Shown here: piece by piece, positions 34,333 through 41,956 of the stretch
Numbering within the stretch: position 1 is the stretch's first letter
Layout: each line of letters opens with the position of its first letter
DNA from: Flavobacterium aestivum
GTDB lineage: Bacteria; Bacteroidota; Bacteroidia; Flavobacteriales; Flavobacteriaceae
Direction of reading: 5' to 3'
NCBI RefSeq assembly: GCF_026870175.2
Contig: NZ_CP113977.2
Location: forward strand, 3,100,001-3,164,000
Length of the DNA stretch: 64,000 nt
Made by a program: the position numbers and the translations under genes
The notes under the pieces: model-generated
The model's database searches: none
Seen by the model: only the letters and a program-made list of their open reading frames with translations
Told to the model about the DNA's origin: nothing

Positions 34333-34766
34333 TAGAAAAATCCTTTTATTAGAAATCGAAGTTTGGCTATTTCCGCCTCATTAAATTGATCTTGAAGCCA
34401 TTCTACCAAAGTCAGTTTTGAAAGCGTTGAACTTCTGCGCTCACCAAATGCATTAATGATTTTTATAAAGGCATTATGATTGAGACCTGATAAATTGTTT
34501 TCTACGGTAGGGTAGTTAGCACCAAACCCTAATAAAGCGGTGTAAATGGCTTCGGCTCTGGCTTTGGCTTGGGTATCGCTAATATTACTGGGCTCGTATC
34601 TTGTGTCTGTAGGAACGGGCTTAAAACCCATGAATAGTTTGTAATAAGCTATCCCAAAGGCAGTGCCAATTAAGGCAACCTTCAAAACCGTAAAGCCTAA
34701 TTTTTGCCCCTCTGAACTCGTTAATGCTTTAGTTATTGCAGGATTTCTTAAACCTTTCTTATTCAT
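34332..34766 (-). CDS. Membrane protein with annexin-like repeat (copy 2)
   Basis: This 144-residue paralogue of the downstream gene has a membrane helix at about 25-45 (LKVALIGTAFGIAYYKLFMG). The C-terminal repeat-like domain is KARAEAIYTALLGFGANYPTVENNL...FIKIINAFG..., ending LTLVEWLQDQFNEAEIAKLRFLI. It lacks the GTDE motif, replaced by ANYPTVEN. Its stop overlaps the next start. Both are probably structural membrane proteins of the particle. Confidence 0.55.
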   Translation of the reverse strand: MNKKGLRNPAITKALTSSEGQKLGFTVLKVALIGTAFGIAYYKLFMGFKPVPTDTRYEPSNISDTQAKARAEAIYTALLGFGANYPTVENNLSGLNHNAFIKIINAFGERRSSTLSKLTLVEWLQDQFNEAEIAKLRFLIKGFF

Positions 34767-34788
34767 CTGATTACTGTTTTCTGATTTT

Positions 34789-34992
34789 TTACGCGCTCAA
34801 AAAACCTTTTATCATAGGGAAATTGTTTTTTATGTGCGTGATTGCCATTGGACTTTTGGATAATTCAACCAATTTGGTAAGTACCTCTACATCCAGTTTT
34901 GATAATTGGCTTAAAGCATTTGCTTTCGATTTGGTTTCAAATGGATTGGTTCCTGTTACTTTAATTTGTGTGCTGTTATTTATGCCTGCCAT
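34789..34992 (-). CDS. Small hypothetical late protein, 67 aa
   Basis: MAGINNSTQIKVTGTNPF then an amphipathic helical region (LSQLSKLDVEVLTKLVELSKSP) and a C-terminal MIKGFLSA. There is no membrane helix. It overlaps the upstream 254-aa gene by 13 bp in another frame, as in a compact viral operon. The function is unknown. Confidence 0.55.
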   Translation of the reverse strand: MAGINNSTQIKVTGTNPFETKSKANALSQLSKLDVEVLTKLVELSKSPMAITHIKNNFPMIKGFLSA

Positions 34993-35744
34993 AATTGATG
35001 TTTTTGTAATAGTTCTGCTAGTTCGTTAGTAAATTCGGGGTTGGTATTCATTGCGCTGTTGATGCTCTGTAGTACGTTTACAGTTGAATCATCAAGGTTT
35101 TGCAAAGCTTTTGCAAGATTTTGTTTTGCAGGGGTTGAATAATTCTCAGTAGGTGAGGCTAATCCTGTAACTGGTGGAGCTCCGTTGAAGGTTGCCAAGA
35201 TGGTGGGCAAATGTTGTATGGCTCCCAACAACATTTCTTGTGTCCCGTTGCTTCTTGCCGTATCATATTTCGTTGCCAAACGCTCTTCCTTGAGTTCTTC
35301 TATTAGCTTTTTGTTTTCTTTCTCAGATGCTTTTAAAATCTCGTTTTCGGCATGCAATCGTTGGGCATCGCCTTTAGCCACAAACAAGTTAATCATGTCG
35401 AGTGACCCCAAGCCAAACGAGTTGGGAAATAGTTCAGCTTTATGAACGGTAACAGGCTGCTTAACGGGTTCAACCGATTGGGTGTCTTTCGAAAAATTCA
35501 CATCAAAACTCTTACCGTCCATTTTATAGGTACTACCATTTTTGCGCTTTAAAGTCAACGTTAATCTTCTGTGTCCATCGGCGAAAAGAGTTTCAAAAAA
35601 TTCTTCAGCACTACCATAGTCGGCTATGATTTCGGCATGGGGTTTATTCCTAAACACAAAAGCAGCAGTATCCAAATCCAAAACAGAAATAGCGGAATAG
35701 CTGTCGGTGTTGAGTTTGTCTATAAGTGTATCTAATTCTTGCAT
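34980..35744 (-). CDS. Late-module protein with coiled coil, 254 aa
   Basis: The N-terminal 90 residues look alpha/beta (SAISVLDLDTAAFVF, LTLTLKRKNGSTYKMDG). A strong coiled coil (about 132-165, AENEILKASEKENKKLIEELKEE) follows, then a Pro/Ala-rich and helical C-terminus. The family is not recognised. It overlaps the 104-aa gene at one end and the 67-aa gene at the other. It could be a scaffold, spike or assembly protein. Confidence 0.6.
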   Translation of the reverse strand: MQELDTLIDKLNTDSYSAISVLDLDTAAFVFRNKPHAEIIADYGSAEEFFETLFADGHRRLTLTLKRKNGSTYKMDGKSFDVNFSKDTQSVEPVKQPVTVHKAELFPNSFGLGSLDMINLFVAKGDAQRLHAENEILKASEKENKKLIEELKEERLATKYDTARSNGTQEMLLGAIQHLPTILATFNGAPPVTGLASPTENYSTPAKQNLAKALQNLDDSTVNVLQSINSAMNTNPEFTNELAELLQKHQLWQA

Positions 35745-36046
35745 GTGATTAATTTTCTATAAATAATGTCCAACTCTTTTTTGTGCCAACTGAATTTTTT
35801 AAACACTCCTTCGATTCCGTCGTCTGTTTTGCTAAATTGAATGTCCAAGATCACTTTTGTAATAGTGCCGTCTGGGACGGCAAGGGTAAAGTGTTCGTTA
35901 GGATGAAGCTCAAGCTCATTGATAAAGACACTAACCAAACCATTGTTTTTCACTTGTAAAGTGGTTACGTTTTCGATTGGAATTTCCCTGTCGGATTTCA
36001 CTTTTAAAAAGACTAAGCCTGTCTCTATTAATGAAATATCATTCAT
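35732..36046 (-). CDS. Small beta-rich late protein, 104 aa, candidate minor capsid protein
   Basis: The pattern of short beta strands (VTTLQVKNNGLVSVFINELEL, EHFTLAVPDGTITKVILDIQF) suggests a single beta sandwich with no membrane helix. It follows two other small beta-rich proteins in the same operon. In tail-less viruses small beta-barrels make the coat and the vertices. Assignment to a vertex or spike is positional inference. Confidence 0.5.
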   Translation of the reverse strand: MNDISLIETGLVFLKVKSDREIPIENVTTLQVKNNGLVSVFINELELHPNEHFTLAVPDGTITKVILDIQFSKTDDGIEGVFKKFSWHKKELDIIYRKLITCKN

Positions 36047-36068
36047 AGGTCTGTTTTTACGGTTTATT

Positions 36069-36434
36069 TTAAGCGCAGCCTTCTCTGATTTTGTACATCA
36101 AAATCAAATGAAAATAGGTGTCTTTTGATACTTCAGTTTGCGTCTTTACCTTGAAACTAAAGGTTTTCGATTCGGTTTCAAAAAGCAAAGGCTTGTAACT
36201 GTCGTCGAATCCCGAACCTTCCCTGCGTTTCCAATGGTTGATGTGGCATGGTTTTGAAAATGCCACGCCGCTATCGTCATAGATACCATAAACCGCTAGA
36301 TTATTTATATCGTCGTGGTTGGTGTGTAATTCAGCCCCTAGAATAAATCCATTGTCTAAGGCGGTGCTAAACGACATTTCCATCTCGTTTTTGGGAATAA
36401 CTAAATTGATTACTTTCTCTCGTATTGCTGCCAT
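36069..36434 (-). CDS. Small beta-rich late protein, candidate capsid protein
   Basis: From the ATG at 36434 the protein has 121 residues, all soluble and beta-prone: VINLVIPKNEMEMSFSTAL at the start and FSFKVKTQTEVSKDTYFHLI at the end. A frame opening at 36485 would run backwards through the hairpin at 36454-36479, so the later start is preferred. The size and topology would suit a single-jelly-roll capsid subunit beside the 182-aa protein, but no sequence family confirms this. Confidence 0.55.
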   Translation of the reverse strand: MAAIREKVINLVIPKNEMEMSFSTALDNGFILGAELHTNHDDINNLAVYGIYDDSGVAFSKPCHINHWKRREGSGFDDSYKPLLFETESKTFSFKVKTQTEVSKDTYFHLILMYKIREGCA

Positions 36435-36453
36435 AATTTTTAATTTTAAGAAA

Positions 36454-36479
36454 AGCCGTAAGCCTTTACGTTTACGGCT
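36454..36479 (-). terminator. Hairpin after the candidate major capsid gene
   Basis: AGCCGTAA / TTACGGCT with a 10-nt loop, then TTTC on the minus strand, 30 bp past the stop of the 182-aa gene. A partial terminator here would raise the amount of the upstream mRNA over the downstream part, as is common after major capsid genes. Confidence 0.65.
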
Positions 36480-36508
36480 CTTCATGTGCCTATTTTAAAA
36501 CTCTTTCC

Positions 36509-37057
36509 TTATCGTTTGGCTTGGTGAGACCTGAATTCAAAACGAACGTTATACTCTTTGTCAGTTGGAACCGATACGTTCTTTGGGTATTCGATTTCAA
36601 TCTCGAATTCTAAATTGCTTCGGATTAGGGGAGAAGTAGACAAGCTTCTAAAAGCTACAAACGGGTCAATCATTAAATCCGTAATCGGCATATCGACCAA
36701 AACGGTACCCGCTTGTTTGATTCTAAATTCTGCCGCTAAAAACTCAGCAGGCATAAGGTTTTTTATGGTACCCCAGTTTTGGGCTTTTAGGTTGGCATCC
36801 TGTCCCCATAAAACACGGATGCCGTCTATAACATAATCACGTCCTGCATTCAATTTATTTCCGTCAATGTTAGTGATTCCCACCTCTCTACGGGTGTTTA
36901 CATCAACAAGATTTACAATACCCGCCTGACCTTTTACTGCTACATTCAAGTATAACGTTTTGTCTGTCAATTCTACCTGACCAATTTTAGGGATTCCACC
37001 TTTTCCTTTTGCCTTAATAGTTGCTACCGCTGAGGCTAATTCTGTTCTTCTGCTCAT
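36509..37057 (-). CDS. Candidate major capsid protein, 182 aa
   Basis: This soluble protein has a basic N-terminal arm (MSRRTELASAVATIKAKGKG), then alternating beta strands (VELTDKTLYLNVAV, REVGITNIDGNKL, YVIDGIRVLWGQ, EFLAAEFRIKQAG, LEFEIEIEYPK, EYNVRFEFRSHQAKR). The all-beta layout with a basic arm, a dedicated hairpin right after the gene, and a place among membrane and vertex-like proteins make it the best major-capsid candidate. No known capsid family could be recognised by eye, so this is inference. Confidence 0.5.
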   Translation of the reverse strand: MSRRTELASAVATIKAKGKGGIPKIGQVELTDKTLYLNVAVKGQAGIVNLVDVNTRREVGITNIDGNKLNAGRDYVIDGIRVLWGQDANLKAQNWGTIKNLMPAEFLAAEFRIKQAGTVLVDMPITDLMIDPFVAFRSLSTSPLIRSNLEFEIEIEYPKNVSVPTDKEYNVRFEFRSHQAKR

Positions 37058-37107
37058 TTGATTAATTGATTATTTTTTGATTGATGATTGTTTGATTTTT
37101 TTTGCTG

Positions 37108-37716
37108 TTAATAAATCTCGTTGTATAGATCTTCCTCGGCTCCATGAAGTCCATCTTCACCGTACACGTATTCTTCCGCTCCTTGAAGTCCATTCTGATA
37201 CAATTCGTCTTCCAATGCTCCGTGAAGTCCGTCCTGCACTTGGAAAACGTTTCCGTATTCATCCGTGAAGGTGCCGTTTAGCCCGTTCTCTTGAAAAATG
37301 TTTCCCGCTTCATCGATATAGGTTCCGTTCAATCCGTTTTCATCGTATTGGTAAACATGACCGTCACCGCCCATAAACGCACCGTTTAAACCATCTTCAT
37401 AAGGGCAGGCAAGTCCAACAGCCCCTTTCATAAACTGGGTGGCTTTACCGTCTCCTATAAGGCGGGCACTTAGATTTTTTGTGGCAATCTTTTTGATACT
37501 TATAGCCACTTGGGTAAGTGTGCTACCCACCAATGCTCCTTTGAGCAAATTGTCTTTTGTACTGGCTCCTTTTACTCTAGTGGCTCCAAAAGCGGAAGCC
37601 CCTGCAACTGCCAAATTGATAATTGGACTTTCTGAGTAGGGGAGTAATGCAGTCAATCCACTAGATACTAGACCGCCACATACACCACCTCCAATAATTA
37701 CTACCTCTTTATTCAT
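37108..37716 (-). CDS. Late protein with hydrophobic half and [D/N]GL[N/H/Q]G repeats
   Basis: Residues 1-110 are rich in Gly, Ala and hydrophobics (VVIIGGGVCGGLVSSGLTALL, then ASAFGATRVKG), compatible with membrane-inserting segments. Residues about 108-202 hold six units starting DGLNGA, NGLNGT, NGLNGT, DGLHGA, NGLQGA and DGLHGA, the first three spaced by about 17-20 residues and then tighter, each followed by acidic and aromatic residues. I know no named repeat of this form. It lies between the candidate capsid gene and a proline-rich membrane protein, so it is probably structural. Confidence 0.6.
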   Translation of the reverse strand: MNKEVVIIGGGVCGGLVSSGLTALLPYSESPIINLAVAGASAFGATRVKGASTKDNLLKGALVGSTLTQVAISIKKIATKNLSARLIGDGKATQFMKGAVGLACPYEDGLNGAFMGGDGHVYQYDENGLNGTYIDEAGNIFQENGLNGTFTDEYGNVFQVQDGLHGALEDELYQNGLQGAEEYVYGEDGLHGAEEDLYNEIY

Positions 37717-37732
37717 TTTTTTGTTGATTTAA

Positions 37733-38482
37733 TTACTTACTTTTTTTTGTTGCCATGTAAATTCCACCTACCACTACAACCGCTCCAATGACATAAAGCA
37801 TAGTGTTGTTGCTTTTTCCCGCAACGGGAGCTGTCATTTTTTCGGTAACGGCTTCTACCTGTTTTACGGGAGTTAATTCGCCTACAGGCTCATTCACAGC
37901 TTCTGATGCGTTGGTATTGCTATCAGTAGTTGTAATTTCCTTAGCTGTAGTTTCAGAAAAACCTCTAGGCTCTATTTCGCTTACCCCTTCAATTTTAGCT
38001 CTTGCTTGGTTTACAACTGCTCTGCCTACTTTTGATTGCGCTAGTTTGACCCCTTTTTTTACGATTTTGGACTTAGCCACTTTCATAACCGTCTTACCCA
38101 CTTTGGAATCCAATACCTTCATTGCCGTGCCTCCTCCTGGTATAATTCCCGCGACTAGCGGACCTGCAAACTTGGCTACCTTTATGGTGTTTTTTAAGTT
38201 TACTTTTCGAACTAGTTTTTTGATGCCTTTCTTTGGCTTTTTTGATCTTCCTAATCCTTGGTCTTCGTTGTCTTCAAAGGAATCGGATTCACTGTAACTG
38301 GGTTCGGCATCCTCGTAGGTTACTGGCGGCGGAGGCGGAGGCGGAGGCGGTGGCGGTTTTGAATGTTTTTTCAAAATCAAAGCATGTGGGGCAACTGCCG
38401 CTTTTACGGTATTTTTTAAATTGACGTTTCGCATCCACTTGGGCTTACCTAACCCGTTTTCATCTGCATTAATTAGTATCAT
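37733..38482 (-). CDS. Late membrane protein with internal duplication and polyproline run
   Basis: This 249-residue protein contains two related units, GLGKPKWMRNVNLKNTVK near residue 11 and GLGRSKKPKKG...RKVNLKNTIKVAK near 75. They are separated by an 11-proline run and an acidic stretch. A Gly/Ala-rich hydrophobic segment follows (about 100-120) and a C-terminal membrane helix (TMLYVIGAVVVVGGIYMA). The layout suggests a virion membrane protein with an extended spacer. The starting NADENGLG text resembles the GLNG units of the next gene. Confidence 0.6.
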   Translation of the reverse strand: MILINADENGLGKPKWMRNVNLKNTVKAAVAPHALILKKHSKPPPPPPPPPPPVTYEDAEPSYSESDSFEDNEDQGLGRSKKPKKGIKKLVRKVNLKNTIKVAKFAGPLVAGIIPGGGTAMKVLDSKVGKTVMKVAKSKIVKKGVKLAQSKVGRAVVNQARAKIEGVSEIEPRGFSETTAKEITTTDSNTNASEAVNEPVGELTPVKQVEAVTEKMTAPVAGKSNNTMLYVIGAVVVVGGIYMATKKSK

Positions 38483-38493
38483 ACTTCATTGTT

Positions 38494-39201
38494 TTAATTT
38501 TTCTTCCCAAAAACAAACGCTCCTCCTATAATTCCGCCTATGATGGCATAAATCCCTAGGTTTGATTCTTTCTTTGCAAAGGTTTTGGTTTTCTTTGCAA
38601 AGGCTTTGCGGGCGGGTCTTGGGGCGTTTAGCCCATAATGCGGTAAATTAACTTCAGTATCTTCTGCCATTACATATATTGGTTCTCTGTTATTACTCGT
38701 TGTTGCATCTATGACTAAATAGCCGTCTTTTATGTCTGCTGTTGCTTGGTTTAAAGGCACTATCACATACACATGGGTAAATAGCTCAGGTTTCCAACTC
38801 GGTTGCCTTATTTGACGGATATAGTGTTTAATTCCTAAATTAACCAGTATGCAACTCGCGAAAACGGAATACGATTTGCAATCCATCCCTATTGCACGAT
38901 GTTCAAATGCATAGGAGGGACTTTGTAAATCTTGATTTAATTTATCGGCTTTATACTGAATGTGATTGTATAAAAACCAATAAATACGATCACAGGTCTC
39001 TTTCAATGTATCCCTTTGCAAAAGCTTTGCAATTTTCTTTGTTTGATAGTTGTGCTTTGCTATCCATTTCTGCATTAATTGAACTGTTACAAAAGTATTG
39101 CCGTTGCCTAGGTATCTTCTTTGAGAGCTCACCTTGGGGAACAACGGCTCGTACTCTTGACCGCCTAATAAAGTTCTGTGTAACAAGCTATCTGCATTCA
39201 T
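38494..39201 (-). CDS. Transglutaminase-like cysteine protein with C-terminal membrane helix
   Basis: This 235-residue protein holds a transglutaminase/protease-like core: Cys in GMDCKSYSVFASCIL near residue 112, His in LFTHVYVIVPL near 148, Asp in YLVIDATTSN near 170. A Lys-rich linker (FAKKTKTFAKK) and a C-terminal membrane helix (GIYAIIGGIIGGAFVFG) follow. It is the first gene of the late module. It may process or crosslink the other structural proteins, whose Lys- and Gln/Asn-rich repeats would be natural substrates. The activity is inferred from the triad. Confidence 0.7.
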   Translation of the reverse strand: MNADSLLHRTLLGGQEYEPLFPKVSSQRRYLGNGNTFVTVQLMQKWIAKHNYQTKKIAKLLQRDTLKETCDRIYWFLYNHIQYKADKLNQDLQSPSYAFEHRAIGMDCKSYSVFASCILVNLGIKHYIRQIRQPSWKPELFTHVYVIVPLNQATADIKDGYLVIDATTSNNREPIYVMAEDTEVNLPHYGLNAPRPARKAFAKKTKTFAKKESNLGIYAIIGGIIGGAFVFGKKN

Positions 39202-39327
39202 TTTCGTTTCGGTCTTGTATAGAATATTAGGCTCATCGTTTGATTGTTGAGTGCAAATATTAGACAGGAATTTATAGCCATTAAGGGTAATGCGGACTTT
39301 TGCGGACTTTACTTGAGTTTGAGTTTC

Positions 39328-39410
39328 TTTTGCAAAGGCTTTGCAAAAAAAGGTGTAGTTTTTTACAAACCCTTGTAATTCTGAAACCTTGTAAAAAACT
39401 TTTTTTACAA
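39328..39410. promoter_or_regulatory. Inverted repeats in the divergent control region
   Basis: The 337-bp interval 39202-39538 separates the late module (minus) from the transglutaminase-like cargo operon (plus). It has TTTTGCAAAGGCTTTGCAAA symmetry at 39328-39348 and AGTTTTTTACAA (39357-39368) facing TTGTAAAAAACT (39389-39400), then TTTTTTTACAA again. A near -7 box for the late module (TAATATTTG, minus) lies at 39253-39261. These are candidate operators for late-gene control. Confidence 0.45.
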
Positions 39411-39538
39411 TACGGCGTATATTAAGAAAAAGCTTTAGATTTGTTTAAAGATTAATCTTATAAATTAAAAATAACGGTTTTTCAACTATAGAGATAAAAT
39501 AACGCAATCGTTACTATATTAAATTTGGATACAATTAA

Positions 39539-40903
39539 ATGAAAAATGCAATTAAAATCATTTTAGTGACATTAGTATTGTCATATTCATGTTTTACACA
39601 TAGTCAAATAATACCTGTATTTCCAACAACAGGAAATCCCCAAATTCCACAGGTTCAGCATTACGGATATTCAAACGCAGGAAGTCCAGTCACCAATCCA
39701 AAGTATCAAATCAACGACCTAGAAAGAGAAAGTCAAAGACAGCAAAACCAAGATGAACAGATAAAAAGAGAATTTGAGCAAAACGAAAAACAACGAAAAG
39801 AAATTTTAAGCCAAGTAGAAAGTGATATAAATGAATTAAGTGTTGTAAATTACAATCTTCCATCACTATCAAATCAAAAAGGGACAAAATATTATAGAGA
39901 TGTTTATGACAAAATGCTTGCTCTGAACATAGAAAACTATTCCGTAAAAGATTTAAACTTTCAAATTGAAAACGCCTATTTTGAAAACAAACTTGATAAA
40001 GCTGAATTTGATAAGACCATAAAACAGACTGGGAAATTCATAATTGCAAAAATGAAAGAATTAAATTATGATACAAACAGCAATACAGCTAAAAACTTTA
40101 TGCTCTTTGAATTCTTTTCTCAAACCTTACAACTCAAAGGATTTAAAGAAAAACATTTTCCACTAAAATATGATTTTGAGGATAACTGGGGCAGAAAAGA
40201 TTGGTCGAAAATGTTTGTAACTAAACTTTTGCGAACAGGAACAGGGCAATGCCATTCAATGCCATTCCTCTATCTAATACTTGCCGAAGAAATTGGCGCA
40301 AAAGCTTATTTATCATTTAGTCCAAATCATAGTTATATCAAATTTCAAGATGAGAAGAGCAAATGGTATAATCTCGAACTCACAAACGGAATGTTTACGG
40401 TTTCATCTTTCATTTTAAACAACGGATTTATTAGAGCCGAGGCAATGCAAAACAAAATCTATATGCAAAATTTATCAAAACAGGAATTGTTATCACAATT
40501 TTATACCGATTTAGCATTGGGCTATTTACATAGATTTGGGTATGACGATTTTGTAGAAAAAGTAGCAAACAAAGCGCTGGAATTATATCCTAAAAACATC
40601 AATGCAAATATGGTAAAAGCCAATTACAACACAGTACGCTTCAAATATGTAATGAAACAATTGGGAATAAATCCAGAAAAAAAACAAGAATTACAGCAAA
40701 TAAAGAACTATCCTCAAGCCATTGTTTTACTAAATGAAACAAACGGGCAATATCAAAAAATTGATGATTTAGGATTTCAGTTAATGCCCGCAGAAGCCTA
40801 CGAAAAATGGTTAGGTTCTTTAAAAGAAGCCAAAAACAAGCAAGAAAATGAGACTTTCAAAAAACAATTCAAGGGATTAGTTATCAAAAAAACAAAAGGT
40901 TAA
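39539..40903 (+). CDS. Exported transglutaminase-like protein (copy 1)
   Basis: This 454-residue protein has a signal peptide (IILVTLVLSYSCFTHSQ), a Gln/Glu-rich coiled coil (about 60-100) and a transglutaminase-like core. The Cys lies in GTGQCHSMPFLYLILAEEIG near 240, the His in SPNHSYIKFQD near 262, and the acidic position in LELTNG. The C-terminal third is helical (TPR-like, ALELYPKNINANMVKANY). It is a paralogue of the next gene, 3 bp away. Adjacent to an RHS-type toxin, it may help export or mature it, or it may modify surface proteins. Confidence 0.65.
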   Translation: MKNAIKIILVTLVLSYSCFTHSQIIPVFPTTGNPQIPQVQHYGYSNAGSPVTNPKYQINDLERESQRQQNQDEQIKREFEQNEKQRKEILSQVESDINELSVVNYNLPSLSNQKGTKYYRDVYDKMLALNIENYSVKDLNFQIENAYFENKLDKAEFDKTIKQTGKFIIAKMKELNYDTNSNTAKNFMLFEFFSQTLQLKGFKEKHFPLKYDFEDNWGRKDWSKMFVTKLLRTGTGQCHSMPFLYLILAEEIGAKAYLSFSPNHSYIKFQDEKSKWYNLELTNGMFTVSSFILNNGFIRAEAMQNKIYMQNLSKQELLSQFYTDLALGYLHRFGYDDFVEKVANKALELYPKNINANMVKANYNTVRFKYVMKQLGINPEKKQELQQIKNYPQAIVLLNETNGQYQKIDDLGFQLMPAEAYEKWLGSLKEAKNKQENETFKKQFKGLVIKKTKG

Positions 40904-40906
40904 ATA

Positions 40907-41950
40907 ATGAAAAAAAGGACATTTTTAATATTTCTATTTCTTGTCTCAAAGTTTTATGCAACTGCTCAAACACAAGAAAAGTTATTTGAGGACAGCTATA
41001 AATTACTCAATAATATGATTATTAATGAAAGCGATTATAGTTTCAAAAAAGCTGTTTTCGCAGTTGAAAATACGTATTTGAACAATAAATTAGACACACT
41101 TTTTCTTAGTAATAAAATCAAGACTTTAAAAAATCTGAGTTTATCATTAATCAAAGAACGATTTTTATGTTATACCGAAAAGGATAAAGATATTGTAAAT
41201 AAAAGAGCCGCAATTTTTTCGATTATCTGCGATACCATTCCTATCAATTTCAACGATAAAATATATCAATACGAACCTTTTGGTTATGATTTTAATGATG
41301 TTTTTGGACATAATACAAGAGAGAGTCTTTTCGTTTCAAAATTATTAGAAACAAGAAAAGGAAACTGTCATTCATTGCCCTATTTGTATAAAATTCTTGC
41401 CGAAGAAATCGGAATAGATGCCAATTTAGCACTTGCACCAAACCACGTTTACATTAAACACAGAAGTGTTAAAGATGGTTGGTATAACACCGAACTCACA
41501 AGCGGAATTTTCCCGATTGATGCATGGATTATGGCATCAGGATTTATTCATATTGATGCTATTACAAATGGGGTTTACATGAAAGCATTGAATAATAAAG
41601 AAAGTATTGCATTAGTTTTAGTCGATTTAGCAGAGAATTATAATGCGAAATTTCCCAAAAATGATGGCAGTTTTGTTTTGAAGTGTTGTGAAACAGCCAT
41701 AAAGCAATATCCAAATTTTGCAACTGCTCTAATTCTACAAGCTGAAACCCATAAAAAACAAATGAAAAAAGAACAAAATAATGAAAAAGCAAATCAACTA
41801 CTTCTTGATTTAGAAAAAGAATATGCACATATCCATGAAATAGGATATAGAAATATGCCTGAGGATATGTACTCCAATTGGTTGATTACATTAAGAACAG
41901 AAAGAAATAAATACGAAAACAAAAATTTGAATACCTTTAACAAAAAATAA
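40907..41950 (+). CDS. Exported transglutaminase-like protein (copy 2)
   Basis: The 347 residues carry a signal peptide (FLIFLFLVSKFYATAQ) and the same core as the upstream gene: KGNCHSLPYLYKILAEEIG, APNHVYIKH, TELTSG, then a helical tail with AIKQYPNFATALILQAETH. The Q-rich coiled coil of copy 1 is missing. The gene pair and the RHS toxin gene 6 bp further look co-transcribed. Confidence 0.65.
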   Translation: MKKRTFLIFLFLVSKFYATAQTQEKLFEDSYKLLNNMIINESDYSFKKAVFAVENTYLNNKLDTLFLSNKIKTLKNLSLSLIKERFLCYTEKDKDIVNKRAAIFSIICDTIPINFNDKIYQYEPFGYDFNDVFGHNTRESLFVSKLLETRKGNCHSLPYLYKILAEEIGIDANLALAPNHVYIKHRSVKDGWYNTELTSGIFPIDAWIMASGFIHIDAITNGVYMKALNNKESIALVLVDLAENYNAKFPKNDGSFVLKCCETAIKQYPNFATALILQAETHKKQMKKEQNNEKANQLLLDLEKEYAHIHEIGYRNMPEDMYSNWLITLRTERNKYENKNLNTFNKK

Positions 41951-41956
41951 TTTTTT

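Noticed and set aside
26898..39201. Integrative conjugative element
   Set aside because: No Tra, relaxase, coupling-protein or VirB-type gene can be recognised, while endolysin, holin and spanin-like genes are present.
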